From: Stropharia rugosoannulata
Lineage: Eukaryota > Basidiomycota > Agaricomycetes > Agaricales > Strophariaceae
Direction: 5' to 3'
Assembly: GCA_028532985.1 (NCBI GenBank)
Contig: JANCIK010000005.1
Span: 874,501-938,500, forward strand
Length of the DNA stretch: 64,000 nucleotides
Positions within the stretch are counted from its first letter, which is position 1, and each line of letters opens with the position of its first letter. A program made the translations under genes and the position numbers. The notes beneath the pieces were generated by a model that saw only the letters and a list, made by a program, of their open reading frames with translations, did no database searches and had not been told where the DNA came from. Below are positions 53,755-64,000 of the stretch, piece after piece.

Positions 53755-55911
53755 TTATTCCGTCTTAATCTTCTTATTGGATGTGAGCTCCTTCAACGCA
53801 ACGCTAGCTGCTCTCTTGGCTACTCGAATATTCTCCAGCTCAACCTATGGTAAAGTAACAGAGAACTGTTAGGTTAAATCTACCAGTTCAACAATAAAAA
53901 AGACAAACAATTATCTCCCTTTCTCTACGCACTTGAGCTAATTCTTCCTATTTGATTATGGAGAATGATTGGTCTTGGTCAAAGAGAGTGTCATGAGTTA
54001 TTGATGAGTTGAACTCACAAGCAGAGCCCTTTCCCTTTCCATCATATCATTAACTCTATCTTTTAAGTTAGAACGTGTAGACTTTTTATCCTCGTCGAGA
54101 TCATTGCCTTGAGGCTGAATAGCCTTCAATTCTGGGACTCTCGCATGGAGTTCTGTACTCGCATCTGGCTGTTCGCTCTCGAGATTGGCTGTAGTTCCAG
54201 CTTTCTCCGGAGAAAAAGCTGTATATATCATTGATGAACCTTCTGCAAGACCGTGGCTTGAACCATTTTCTTTCGATTCCATGATAGCGGTTTCAGTTGT
54301 TTTACTGGTTGATGCCAGTTGGTAACTTATGGGTACGGTTGAGGTACAGTATACTAGCGGCACTTGGGACAATGTTTTTGTTAAAGGATTCTATGACGCA
54401 TTTCTTTACTTTACTACACAAAATTTTACAACGGAATAGGTACTAGAGCTGATTGTATAATTATGTGCTTTTGGGCTCTGAGGATTAAGTATTTGCTTCA
54501 AAAAACAGTATACACTTTTCAGTCTCAAATGTCACGGTTAGCGGCACTTGGGACACGCGTGACGGCAGCGGACCGTCACTGCCGCCGTTATTACACGCCG
54601 TTAGTGCACCATCAGCTGATCAAACTCAACAGCGCGTCAACGCATTTGATATAGATCATCAACGGAGCCTGTCACGCCCTTAAACATACTTCATGAAAAT
54701 GCAAATTTTGATGTCAGTTTTGACCATATTCCTATGAGAAAGACCACAAATTAATTCTGGAAAGAATGGATATCTAGCCGTGTAAGTAATGTATCTATAA
54801 TCTTGCTCTAATGGAGCAAAAACGAGGGAAAGATAATTGCTATGTCGGTTTTTGTCCCATTTTCAACTGTAATTGGCTTGATACACACCCATAGAAACCG
54901 TTGTTCCCTCTCAAATTTGAAAACAATATGTGAAAGTACATTCCAAACAAGTATGCAAAGAATCTAAGCTATTGGTACAAAAGTGCTGCTGCAAAATGGT
55001 TTTGTCCCAAGTGCCGGTGGTGTCCCAAGTGCCGCTAGTATACTGTATTAACGAGTTTGGAAAATGCGGACAACCCTGAAATCAAGTTTTTACCATGTGA
55101 CACGCTGGAAAAAGTAGCTCAAGTACCTACGTATTCGGGAAAGGACCTCTGGTCTGCATCGGATGCTCTGTTGTTGTAAAGGCGTCTCGCTTATTTTGAT
55201 GATCCCAAGATCCCTAAGTAGGCCTATAGAATTTGTTTTATTTATTCATTCAGGTGGAGCAGCCGCAACACTTTACTCACGAGGCCGCCCATATCTGAAG
55301 GTAAGTATTTCGATCGCGTCTGACTCTAAAGATCTTTTAAGCGATTAGACGAGAAATTCAGTGAATCAAGTAGTGAGAACAACTACATACCCATTGACTG
55401 TTACAGTAGACTCTCCCTGATGACATGTGCTTCCAGCATCCAACTCCTGTGTAAGGGTGAATACGGCCTTGATTTCACCCATATCACGGTCTGCCATTGA
55501 CGAAGTTGCAATCCGTCGATAACAAATACATGAATTTGGACTAACCAGTGTATAGACTTTGTATATGAATAGGCATATATTTCATTGTCACTATTTCTTT
55601 GACCTTGAGGGCCCTTCCGGGGCCGCATTCTATATTGTTGACATATATCCTCAAATGATAGGAAATACCGCTTTCCTGTTTGCAGCGCCGGCGCATCTGC
55701 CATGATAACGAGCAGCCCTTGCAGAACAGTGCTGCAGTACGTATATAAAGAGTCAATTTATGTGGCTTACTGTTGCATCTGGGTCCAGTGTAATCCAGCA
55801 GGAATATTCATGTTTGCTTCCGTTATTTTCAATTGGATACAAGGTGCATAGAGATGAATCGTCAATTTCTCTAGCCCATGCCTTGAAATTTTTACAAACT
55901 AAGACCTGCAT
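53755..55911 (-). pseudogene. DUF7918-like gene (copy 3) interrupted by a transposable element
   Basis: Exons 55911-55771, 55675-55546, 55490-55391, 55213-55131, 55075-54019 (containing the 54347-55045 element) and 53844-53755. Family blocks: MQVLVCKNFKAWARE, CWITLDPDAT, LRIYVNNIECGPG, DMGEIKAVFTLTQELDAG, a Ser/Glu-rich region, DMMERERALL, and a basic tail ending KKIKTE. With the element and one TA left out, the two sides of the fifth exon read in one frame and the whole model is 300 codons including the stop; with it in, stops follow at once. I therefore regard the gene as interrupted. The junction at 55390-55214 is long for this genome (177 nt), so a small exon may be missing. It may still give a truncated product. 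Confidence 0.6.
54347..55045. mobile_element. 699-bp non-autonomous TIR element (Tc1/mariner-like, TA target)
   Basis: Both ends read CAGTATACTAGCGGCACTTGGGAC going inward: a 24-bp perfect terminal inverted repeat. The flanking dinucleotide is TA on both sides (54345-54346 and 55046-55047). CAG-type ends with a TA duplication are typical of Tc1/mariner/pogo elements. Inner copies of part of the repeat, GCGGCACTTGGGAC at about 54541 and GTCCCAAGTGCCGG at about 55004, are subterminal. A near-palindrome (GTGACGGCAGCGGACCGTCAC) lies at 54560-54580. No transposase frame fits, so it is MITE-like and would need a transposase from elsewhere. It sits in an exon of the DUF7918-like copy 3. Confidence 0.88.
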
Positions 55912-56424
55912 GGTACAAGAGCTGTTGGAGGGCATTGAACATAATTTGAGCATATACTTTATACTTGAGATGTATCGGAGCTAGGATAGAAGCCAGACTG
56001 GTATGAGCTTATTACATCCGCTCCCCGTAAGGACCGTTCATTGAACGTTCAAGTTCAAGTATCACTGATCACCCTTTAAAAAATCTCTGTCTTGAGGTTA
56101 TCCTGTGGGTAGATGCTTCACTCTTTCCAGTTAAACAGCTTCTTCTACTCTTTCCCTTCTTCTGAAATATCTGACATGAGGGAACAAGCTATAAATATGA
56201 CAATCAAAAGGAGATAAACATGGTGACCGACATGTGTGACGTCAGACGAGCAGCACGATTCTGATTCTGGCGTCCATTGGTATTCCACGATGGCAGGCAT
56301 GTCAGTGACGATGGCTCCATCCTTTCATCACTGACTTCATGCTTCCACACTCATCTCGTAACGATCCCTTAGATTGCTATATAGCCGACAGGACTCAACT
56401 ACAACTTACAACTGACAGATTGCC
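55912..56424. other. Intergenic
   Basis: About 510 bp between divergent genes; likely promoter of the DUF4112 gene (TATA-like ATTGCTATATAG near 56375). Nothing else seen. Confidence 0.45.
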
Positions 56425-57425
56425 ATGAATTCTATCCTCACCAAAGCCGGAACGAAGCTTTTCCAGCAGCATCTCGAGCAATATGCACCGGCGGACCCAT
56501 TATACGAGTTTTATACGGACAAGAAAGGGCGGCAGAAAAGACGAAAGGTGCGCCACCTCATGTTCAAACCACGTTCGGCAGGTGAGGCTGATATACAGAT
56601 ACACAGCGCGAGCTGCCTCCAGGTCTCTCAGCACGCGACGCGCGCATTCTACGGTCGGTTAAGCGGAGGGCACACTACCTAGACAAGGGAATAGCTTTCT
56701 GCGGGGTTCGTGTTGGATGGACGTTCTTCATTGGGCTGATCCCCGTCATCGGCGACGTGGCCGATGCCATCCTGAACTACCTTCTCGTCGTTAAGCCCTC
56801 CATGCGGGCAGACCTCCCTCCCTGGCTCGTTCGCCGCATGCTCATGAACAACGCTGTGAGCGCAGGAATCGGCATGGTCCCCATTGCAGGCGACGTCGCG
56901 CTGGCGATGTTCAAGGCAAACTCCCGTAACGCCGCATTACTTGAGGAGTTCTTACGAATCCGAGGCGAAGAGTTCATCAAGATGGCGGGGGAGGGTGCGG
57001 TGCACCCAGAGGATGCGAATGCAAAACGAGGCTGGTTTGGTGGTAAGAAGGGGAAAGAAAAGGGAAAGACCAAGGCACCTGCGACTGCACCATCGCTGAC
57101 CGTAGGCGATATTGAGCAGGTGAAACCTGGCTCCGGGATGACTGGAAAAGAAATGCGAGGCGCAATAGCCGTCCCAGATCCCGCACCTGCGTATGTACCC
57201 AAGGATGGACGTGGTGCACCGCCAGAAACCGCAACGGCCTCTCTGGGACCGCCAGCGATTGGAGGATCTGGGAAGAAAGGATCACCTCATTCTGGTGGGT
57301 CCACTTCGTCAGGCTTCAGTTCATTCTTTGGAAGAAAGAAGACGGCGACCGCAAGTGGAGCTGGAGCGCCTCCTACGACTGCAGCGAATGGAAAGGGAAG
57401 GTTTGTGGAAGACGTTCAGTCTTGA
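56425..57425 (+). CDS. DUF4112 protein
   Basis: Two exons (56425-56547 and 56607-57425) encode 313 residues. DUF4112 covers about 40-180: IAFCGVRVGWTFFIGLIPVIG, DVADAILNYLLVV, MLMNNAVSAGIGMVPIAGDV and ALLEEFLRIRGEEF. The two GLIPVIGD / GMVPIAGD repeats with hydrophobic surroundings suggest membrane association. The C-terminal 130 residues are Gly/Lys/Pro-rich and disordered (GKKGKEKGKTK, SSGFSSFFGRKK). DUF4112 proteins are common in fungi and some bacteria; no function is established. The domain only becomes complete with the 59-nt intron removed. Confidence 0.85.
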
Positions 57426-57888
57426 CCAGTGACCTCAGTAATTTGTTTTGAACCTATGCTTGGCTTTTTGATCCGTATGATACGATACGTTAATGCATCG
57501 TGAATAGGTAATTACCATAGTGATCAAACTTCTCCAGACAGTGTAGTACATATATCACTACTAATTACACCACGTATAATAAATGGAACATAGTTCTCTG
57601 TAGCTCAAATTATAACTTAACAAATAGGATAAGCATGCCTACTGCATGAAAACATGAGCAAAAGATGTGTCGTCCAAACAAATTACGGGGACAGCTGCCG
57701 GTATATCCTCAATTTGACACCCATTAACGTCAAGATAATTGTCGATAGTTCTTGTTTACAATCCAAAGAATCTATCTAAACGTTTTCTAGACTTGATCTA
57801 GTACTAGTAGTACTACTGTAAATCTACTAACAAAACGATAAGTTTGTACAAATGGATCACACAAATATAGCTAATGTCAAGCTCAAGC
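57426..57888. other. Convergent 3' region
   Basis: About 460 bp of AT-rich sequence between the DUF4112 stop and the stop of DUF7918-like copy 4 on the other strand. Confidence 0.45.
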
Positions 57889-59580
57889 TTACTGCATAGC
57901 ACTGTCGACCACCCCTTCCAGTTCCACGTCCATAGCCTGCTCCTTGACCACCAGGACAGAAAGACCGGTGTTGCTGGCTGCTCCCAACGCACACTGTATG
58001 TCCATTCTCTCCCTTTTCTTCTGCTCTATTTCCATTTTCTTCCTTCTTCGCTGCTCTATTTTGGCAGCCGTATATTTTCGACGGCGAGCGGCGTTACGTG
58101 CACGTTTCGCATTGTTCCCTTCGGCCGTTCGCCGAATCTGGCCATTAGACGAAAAAGCTTCAGTCGATATATCCACCTGCTCAACTTTGACGTCATGTAA
58201 ACCATGACTATTCACTGCTGCAATCTGGGCCCTTCTCTGCTTTGATACAGCTGCTTCGGCAGACTTCTTCCACATAGACCGAGTCATGACTTCACTCTTA
58301 CGATCTTCCTTCAAGGCGGCTTTTCTAGCTTCTTTCCTTTTCTTTTCAAAGTAGTTTCTCAGCTTCGTCTTCATTTCTCCGAGTGTTTTGTAAGTCTCAT
58401 GGAGTCGGAGATAGGGTTGATTTTAAGCCCTTTATTCAAAAGAAAACAGACGCACCTTTGGTTGGCGTCTTCTGGATTTAACTTGTGGCATGTTTGAAGC
58501 TTTAGAATCCAATGGCTGTTCTGTTTCAAGACGCTCTGAAGACCGGGACTTTGATTTATGAGACAGCGCTTCCTAGAGTAAACGATTTGAGCGATCATTT
58601 CATAATTCAAACACGGTTAAAAGGCACAGTACTGACTCCACCATTAGTAACGAGGTGCTTTTCAATGGATGGACGATGTTTAAAGACGTTCTTTTTGTTA
58701 AGGAAGTCTTTCAAGAAATCAGAAAGGTCGATCAACCATGCATGTCGTTGCCACAAAGGAAAAGTCCAATCACCTTTACTACGATACTTAAATATGAAGG
58801 TTGCAATGTGCTCTGTTAAAGTAGTGTGTTCTGTGACAGGGCTCAGTGCCACTGCGACGGGAGACCCGCTGCGGATAATAAAAAGAAAAAAGTAAGCAGA
58901 GCGCGCCGCAGTCCCATCAGAAGAAATTTTGACGTACTTGGCAGTTTCTGGTAGAGAAAGAGGATCTGGGAATAATATTTCAATAAAAGAAGTAAGAAAT
59001 AATCATACATACCCACCCACGCGAGTGATCACGAGGCGTAGCTCTCCTGGACCACCATGGCCTATACCATTTTCTACGCCCTGTGTAACGTTAGAGGTCT
59101 CCAACTCCGCAGATGAAGCATCCAGTCCAAGGATAGTGTTGATTAGATGAGCACCGCCATCGTCCGTTTTCTCTGCCTCTTTTATCGCTTCCATGTTGAA
59201 TATGAACTTATGACCAACATCTTCCCCTTCACTTGGGAGTGCGTGTCTTAGTTCTGCTTTTATGAAATCACACTCTCCTGTATACTGAGTAACGTCAACG
59301 CGTCGTGACCCAACCCACACGCCGTCAATCCAAACATCGCCCTGACTGGACGGCATTGTTTTATGGCATTGCCAGGAAACCCCGAATGACTGTTCCAAAA
59401 CCAATCAGTAGTAGGCAGGCACTCTTCACGAAAGCACAAGATGTAACGTACTGCCGACTTTTCAGCCTGAATATAGCACTCAACAGTCTGCGCTATCCTA
59501 TCACTAACAATGGCCCTAATATGAGCAGGATCGCGTCCGATCATGAACGAAGCGTCGAAGCCATTGAGACTGATACGCAT
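57889..59580 (-). CDS. DUF7918-like protein (copy 4), long form
   Basis: Seven exons in phase, 439 residues: 59580-59452, 59389-59017, 58965-58938, 58868-58774, 58707-58637, 58572-58456 and 58395-57889. Blocks: MRISLNGFDASFMIGRD, VECYIQAEKS (in place of CWI), FGVSWQCHK, GDVWIDGVWVGSRRVD, GELRLVITRVG, ATFIFKYRSK and FLNKKNVFKHRP. The last exon adds a Lys/Arg-rich helical tail (FEKKRKEARKAALKEDRKSE, NNAKRARNAARRRKYTAAKI) not found in copies 1-3. It is head-to-head with its closest relative at 60240. Exons 1, 2, 3, 4 and 6 match that gene in phase, and exon 6 also in length (117 nt). The donor of exon 5 (GTCAGT) is the least certain border. Function unknown; the basic tail suggests a nucleic-acid or nuclear role. 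Confidence 0.7.
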
Positions 59581-60239
59581 TCTCTAGACCTGGCTTTAAC
59601 CTAATAAGCTGATGTATGTTATAAAGGAGTTGGGAAAAGTAAATATGGCGGGAGCCTTGATAGGGCGTTGGGAAAGGGAACAAACAGTGGGTGCCACTCA
59701 AAGTGGCAAATGCATGCTTTTATAGTTCGAGTGGTCACCCACACCGGGAGCAATTGCCCTCATATGATAGTTCACACGCTACTTGTGAAACCCTGGTGAA
59801 AAAGGATTAACATGGTTGTTGTTCTGGAGGCGGGGACGGTGTTATTTAATATTAAGTACCAAAAGGACTTCCGAGTACAACGTTGTTGTTCTGGAGCAAT
59901 GAATACAACGCCTTGACAGGTTTCTCTGGAAGTACAAACTGCTATTTTGGAAAAGAGTCAAGAAGAAGGAAAGTAGGAGGTGGTGCAAGGCGCGCTCCGA
60001 GTTGAGGTCAAAAAAGGTCCGCAAAGGAAACGGCGGGAGATATGATTCCCACGGTCGCAATTAACTCGTCGGCAGCGGCCTGCGATGAACTTGGTCTGCA
60101 ACGGTTGACCTTTTTGTCTTGACCTTGCCTAGGTTTACTCTTCCTTGATTCCAACTTATTCTCTCTATACGCTTCAAAAGGGACACCAAGTCAAACTCGA
60201 TTCTACCTCTTCAGAGCACGCGTCCCAAGGATCAAAGCA
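59581..60239. other. Shared upstream region of the divergent DUF7918-like pair
   Basis: 659 bp between the two start codons; probably contains both promoters. No ORF of note, no repeat recognised. Confidence 0.5.
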
Positions 60240-61901
60240 ATGTCAGCCCGGCGAATCAACGGCTTCTCTGCGTCAATCCTTGTAAATGGCGTACCTCTGA
60301 ACACAAGTGGGATTATCATTGACAGGAAAGAGCAGACAATGGAGAGCTACATTCAGGCTAGGGGTGGCCAGGTACGTCTATCTGAGACGCATGCGGAGTA
60401 GATATATGCTAACAGACCGTTGGACTCATTGACTATCCACTTGCGCGCGGACATCTGTAGCCGTTCGCCATCGCCTGGGGCTGCAGAGAAACGGATCTGG
60501 CGAGCCGGGGAGACGTGTTTGTCGACGGCGTCTGGGTCGGCTACGCGTATATCGACCCGACGTCGGCGCCTTCTTTTCACGGTGAAGGCCCCGGACGCGC
60601 TGGAACATCCAAAGCTGGCGAACTTGCGACGTCTACCAAACTAGCGACGAATGCCTACGTGGCTCAGTTGGCCACCGAGGGGTGGATGCGCCAGGGCCAA
60701 ACGGCTCCGCGCCAGTTCGCGTTTGACGCGGATGCCTTGAGGAAAGTGGAGGAGGTGGAGATGGCGGCGAGTGCTGGCCTCGCTGGGGCCGGTGCTGAAG
60801 GTTTTGGTGCGACGGGGCATGGTGAAACCCATGCGCCACGGACCGTTATAGACGACGGTAGGACGAATGGCGGAGAGGGCGAGGTGCGCCTTGTGATTAG
60901 CCGTCTGGGTGAGTCCAGTGTTCTGCCTTTTTATTGATGCTCTTTTGATCGGGTATCGCCCAGGACGCCCTCGACTGTCAGGAAATAAGTGCGGTATAGT
61001 CGCTCATGTTATACGCCTTTTGAGTAACTCTTCGCAGCCTCGAAGAAGACGTTACAATGGGGACGTCTTCTAAGCCGAGCACTGACAATGTCGTGCTGGA
61101 AAAGCTTGCGACCTTTACCTTCAAGTACCGGAGCAAAGGTATGCACCTCATCTCCTACTTATAAACCAAATTTCGTAATGTATTGGTTTCTCGACAGAGT
61201 TCCTGTCTAAGATGGGTCTTTTCCAGCGTCCGTGCCTGGACATGGACCGCATACATGAGGTGAGCCGGCTGCTTGTGTATGATAATCAATTAATCGTTGT
61301 GCGTCTAGAAAAATACCTTAAATGAAATGCTGTCGGAGACTCTCCGGGATTCACATGTCCAATCCACTGACGCGAGCATGAATTTCGACAATACTACGTT
61401 CAAGGCAAAAGCGGGGAAGGGGAAGGTATTTCTTCCCTATCTCATACCTTCAAGGAGTAGAATGATTTACCGGGAATGCAGGGCCAGGCAGGATTACACA
61501 GATCGCAAAATATCAAAGCTACGATAAAGCGTTATCAAGAGGCTGAACGGCGGGTGCTGGCCGCTCAGAAGAGAGAACGGCGGGAGAGGGGCATCGTTGC
61601 ACGCGCCGCGAAGCGTGAAGCATACGCTGCCTCCTTGACTCAGGCGCAGGAACAGGTAACGCAAAAGAGGGAGAAAGCCAAGGAAGTCCAGGCGATGTCC
61701 ATGGATGTGGATGAAGACAATGATCTTGAGACCGTGGAGGTCGAGCTGCAGGACGAATCATCTATTGAAACCGCGAAGCTGTCGCGTAAAACGAGAAGGA
61801 CCTACCGTGTCAATGGATTAAGACCACGATCACGCATGATACGCCGGAAAGATAAAATTGAACAGACTCGGTGGATAAGGGAGGATATGACCGTGCTATG
61901 A
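60240..61901 (+). CDS. DUF7918-like protein (copy 5), long form
   Basis: Seven exons (60240-60371, 60461-60908, 60964-60988, 61038-61138, 61198-61259, 61309-61425, 61482-61901) give 434 residues in phase. It is a paralogue of 57889-59580: MSARRINGFSASILVNG, MESYIQARGGQ, FAIAWGCRE, GDVFVDGVWVGYAYID, GEVRLVISRLG, ATFTFKYRSK, EFLSKMGLFQRPCLD, HEKNTLNEMLSETLRD. A long charged helix follows (IKRYQEAERRVLAAQKRERR, AAKREAYAASL), then an acidic stretch and a basic end. A Gly/Ala-rich insertion (GLAGAGAEGFGATG) marks this copy. The G+C content is higher than in copy 4. The 25-nt third exon is easy to miss. Function unknown. Confidence 0.72.
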
Positions 61902-63142
61902 AGGAAATAATCAGTCTTGGTGCCTCAAGCTACTGTATCTTCAAGTCATACTTGGTAAAATGTGTGGCTCAATCGATGATTGATTTTCCCCTTCCTATCT
62001 TATCTCGACTTAAGATCTACGCAAGCGCATAAGATATTTACTCACCGCTTCAGCACGAAGCATACCAGATCGGATTTTGATACATAGGTCCCGTTAGCTG
62101 AACGACTTCAAATAAAAAGAAGCGGTCTCGTACTCCTTCCCCAGAGAGATCATTAAGAGTCTGACCCAGGACAACTTATGCCTTCAAGGTACCCGTTCCA
62201 ACACTCCAATCATCCCAGCTTTAACTTCATCTTTTGTACCATATACCTCGTCCCCTTATTCCCCCTCGTCTAACCGCGTGGAAAAATAATTGTTAATTTC
62301 TCACGGCATCCTGGAAATCACTTGAACCTTCCAGATAACCCGCACTTCGTCTAGCCGCAATTTCTCACAGCGCGAACCCTCAGAATCACACAGAATCACA
62401 ACTATTATGATACCAGCTCATAGCCCATTGATAATCACAGCCAGTCCTTAAACGTTCCAATATATAATTTACCATAACCCTCCATAACCCTCCTCTGACG
62501 CTGCACATCGACACAGATGTTTCATCAATATTTATTCAAACAACGTATGTACATAAGTAGATATTAACCACGCAATTTCGGAACAGTAAAATCAATTCAT
62601 CAGTCAGTTATTCATAAAAAAAACCCATCCCCACTCCATCCCACGCCGTGGCCTACCTGGACCACGCACGTATACGCCCCCACTTCAGATCCTGCTGAAA
62701 ACATTTTCCTGCGCCAGAAATCTAGTTTCGGCCGCGGAATTGGGCGCCCGGCGCCCTCAAGATTCGTACGTACGGGTACACGAAAGATTAAAATTTGCTT
62801 CACAAATAGATAGATAATATCAGAGAGAAAAAGAACGAATGAGCCCAAGGGAGTAGTAGACGGAGAAAAAGGGGAAAGCATACGAGAAGATGTCAGTAAG
62901 GACGGGGTGTCGGAGTGTGGTTGTGGTGCGGTGCAGTAAGGTAGGAGGTACGTGCAGGGGGTCGTAAAGAGGCAAAGACAAGATCAAGCACAAAATTCAT
63001 GAGATAGGATATAGATAGAAGCGAGAAAAATGTCCAGGGACTAGTCCAGCGAGGCATGGAGGTGCAGAAAGCAAAAGAAGATATCGAAAGCAGGAATAAA
63101 AGAAAGAAGGTGAAGCAGGGGGCAGAACGCACCGCACCACCG
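61902..63142. other. 1.2-kb intergenic / 3' region
   Basis: Between the stop of DUF7918-like copy 5 and the stop of the zinc-finger gene. The part next to 63142 is probably the 3' UTR of the latter. Minus-strand frames at 62612-63132 lack recognisable features. Confidence 0.45.
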
Positions 63143-64000
63143 CTATAGGGCTACACCCCATTCATCTGCTTGTAGCCCGCCGCCCGTATTTCTCCTTCGC
63201 GGCGCGCGCCTGGTTTTAACCTGCGGATCTTCGTACTCGTCGCCGCCATCCATACCGGGCATTCCACCAACGTCCATCTCCCCACCGGGCATTCCCATGT
63301 CCTGGCCGCCGGCCATAGCAGCAAGAGCATCTGCACCCCGAGTTCCCTCCACGATCCGCGCACATTCCGCACCCGCCTCGCTGCGCAGGTGTCGGTTCAG
63401 CGCATCCATACGCGCAAACTGCTTGCGGCAGCCCTCACACTCGAACGGACGGAAGTTCGAATGCAGCTGTTCATGCCGTTTACAATCATGCTGCCTCGCG
63501 AACCCCTTTCCACAACCCGGCCAATGACACTTGTATGGCTTCTGTTCGTAGTGAGATCGCAGATGTCCCTTGAGGTTGAACCCACGGGTGAAAGTCGAGT
63601 TGCATCCGGGCACCGTGCACGCAAAGTTCGCGTCCTGCTTCCGCCGGCGAATCGAAGCGTTCGCAGTCCGCCCAGTTGTGACATTTTGTTTCGCGATCTG
63701 GCTACCAACTCCACCGTCTCCTTGCCCGCTTGCGACTGAACCAGCGCGGCGTCGTCCACCTTGAGCAGAGTGCGACGAACCCGCGTCGCCCCGATCCAAT
63801 CCTCCGCCAGCGTACGGTCCACGACCAGTAATGCCCACCTCTTCATCGTACCCCGCACTCACAGGCGGCTCGCCTATCCCACTGAGGCCCAGGCCACCCA
63901 GCACAGCACCGTTTGCAGCCGCGCCCGAGATGCCCACGCCGAGACCATAGTTATTACCTGCGCCCAGGCCGCCAGCCATCCGCAGTGCATTGGCATTGGG
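63143..64000 (-). CDS. C2H2 zinc-finger transcription factor, 5' end outside the window
   Basis: The minus-strand frame is open to the window edge; the first Met inside the window (63979) is preceded by in-frame codons, so the N-terminus is probably missing. Three zinc fingers sit at about residues 119-205 of the visible part: CTVPGCNSTFTRGFNLKGH, CHWPGCGKGFARQHDCKRHE and CEGCRKQFARMDALNRH. The FARQHDCKRHE and FARMDALNRH helices resemble the Crz1/Prz1 (calcineurin-responsive) group and related basidiomycete factors. That assignment is inference. Upstream is Gly/Ala-rich disorder; downstream are an acidic GMPGGEMD stretch and the basic KTRRAPRRR. Confidence 0.8.
   Translation of the reverse strand, partial: PNANALRMAGGLGAGNNYGLGVGISGAAANGAVLGGLGLSGIGEPPVSAGYDEEVGITGRGPYAGGGLDRGDAGSSHSAQGGRRRAGSVASGQGDGGVGSQIAKQNVTTGRTANASIRRRKQDANFACTVPGCNSTFTRGFNLKGHLRSHYEQKPYKCHWPGCGKGFARQHDCKRHEQLHSNFRPFECEGCRKQFARMDALNRHLRSEAGAECARIVEGTRGADALAAMAGGQDMGMPGGEMDVGGMPGMDGGDEYEDPQVKTRRAPRRRNTGGGLQADEWGVAL

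Noticed and set aside
54533..55020. Inner copies of the terminal repeat read as a second, nested transposon
   Set aside because: The inner copies lack TA flanks at both ends and do not define a complete smaller unit; subterminal repeats explain them better.
62612..63132. Two minus-strand frames with Phe/Leu/Ser-rich products
   Set aside because: They lie in the probable 3' UTR of the zinc-finger gene; pyrimidine-rich composition gives membrane-like translations by chance.

Overview
The window is nuclear DNA from a filamentous basidiomycete, most likely an Agaricomycete. The evidence is many short introns (about 50-65 nt, GTRNGT...YAG), intron-bearing tRNA genes, a HET-domain protein, a FunK1 fungal kinase, a DUF4112 protein, several copies of what I take to be the mushroom-lineage DUF7918 family, and a solo LTR. 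There are no operons; genes lie on both strands with intergenic stretches of 0.2-2.4 kb. Exon borders were worked out by eye and checked for reading phase, with no alignment or transcript support.

Left part (1-24 kb): a VTC1-like polyphosphate/vacuolar protein diverges from a Sis1-type Hsp40. Then come a DUF7918-like gene, an unrecognised five-exon gene (5962-7183), three copies of a small basic/acidic protein family of unknown function (7.5, 9.8 and 13.6 kb), a membrane protein that could be a PEX26-type peroxin, a second Hsp40-like protein whose J domain reads HSD instead of HPD, a secreted or membrane-tethered GMC oxidoreductase, and an unknown Cys/coiled-coil protein.

Middle part (25-43 kb): an intact FunK1-type kinase with a decayed partial copy just downstream, the ataxin-2/Pbp1 gene (14 exons, Lsm + LsmAD + PAM2), the spindle-checkpoint kinase BUB1 (TPR region + GLEBS + kinase), a single-pass membrane protein, and a large disordered nuclear-type protein.

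Right part (43-64 kb): a more repeat-rich stretch with four intron-containing tRNA-Lys genes, a HET-domain gene and a 571-bp solo LTR with a 5-bp target duplication. A roadblock-type dynein light chain is head-to-head with COQ9. Next are a second FunK1 relic and two DUF7918-like genes, one interrupted by a 699-bp TA-flanked element with 24-bp terminal inverted repeats. The window ends with a DUF4112 gene, a divergent pair of DUF7918-like paralogues with matching exon layout, and a C2H2 zinc-finger gene that runs into the window edge.

The housekeeping genes (PBP1, BUB1, COQ9, Hsp40, VTC1-like, roadblock) form a conserved backbone. The lineage-specific families (DUF7918-like, the small ARRR/IPG family, FunK1, HET) and the transposon remnants lie between them.
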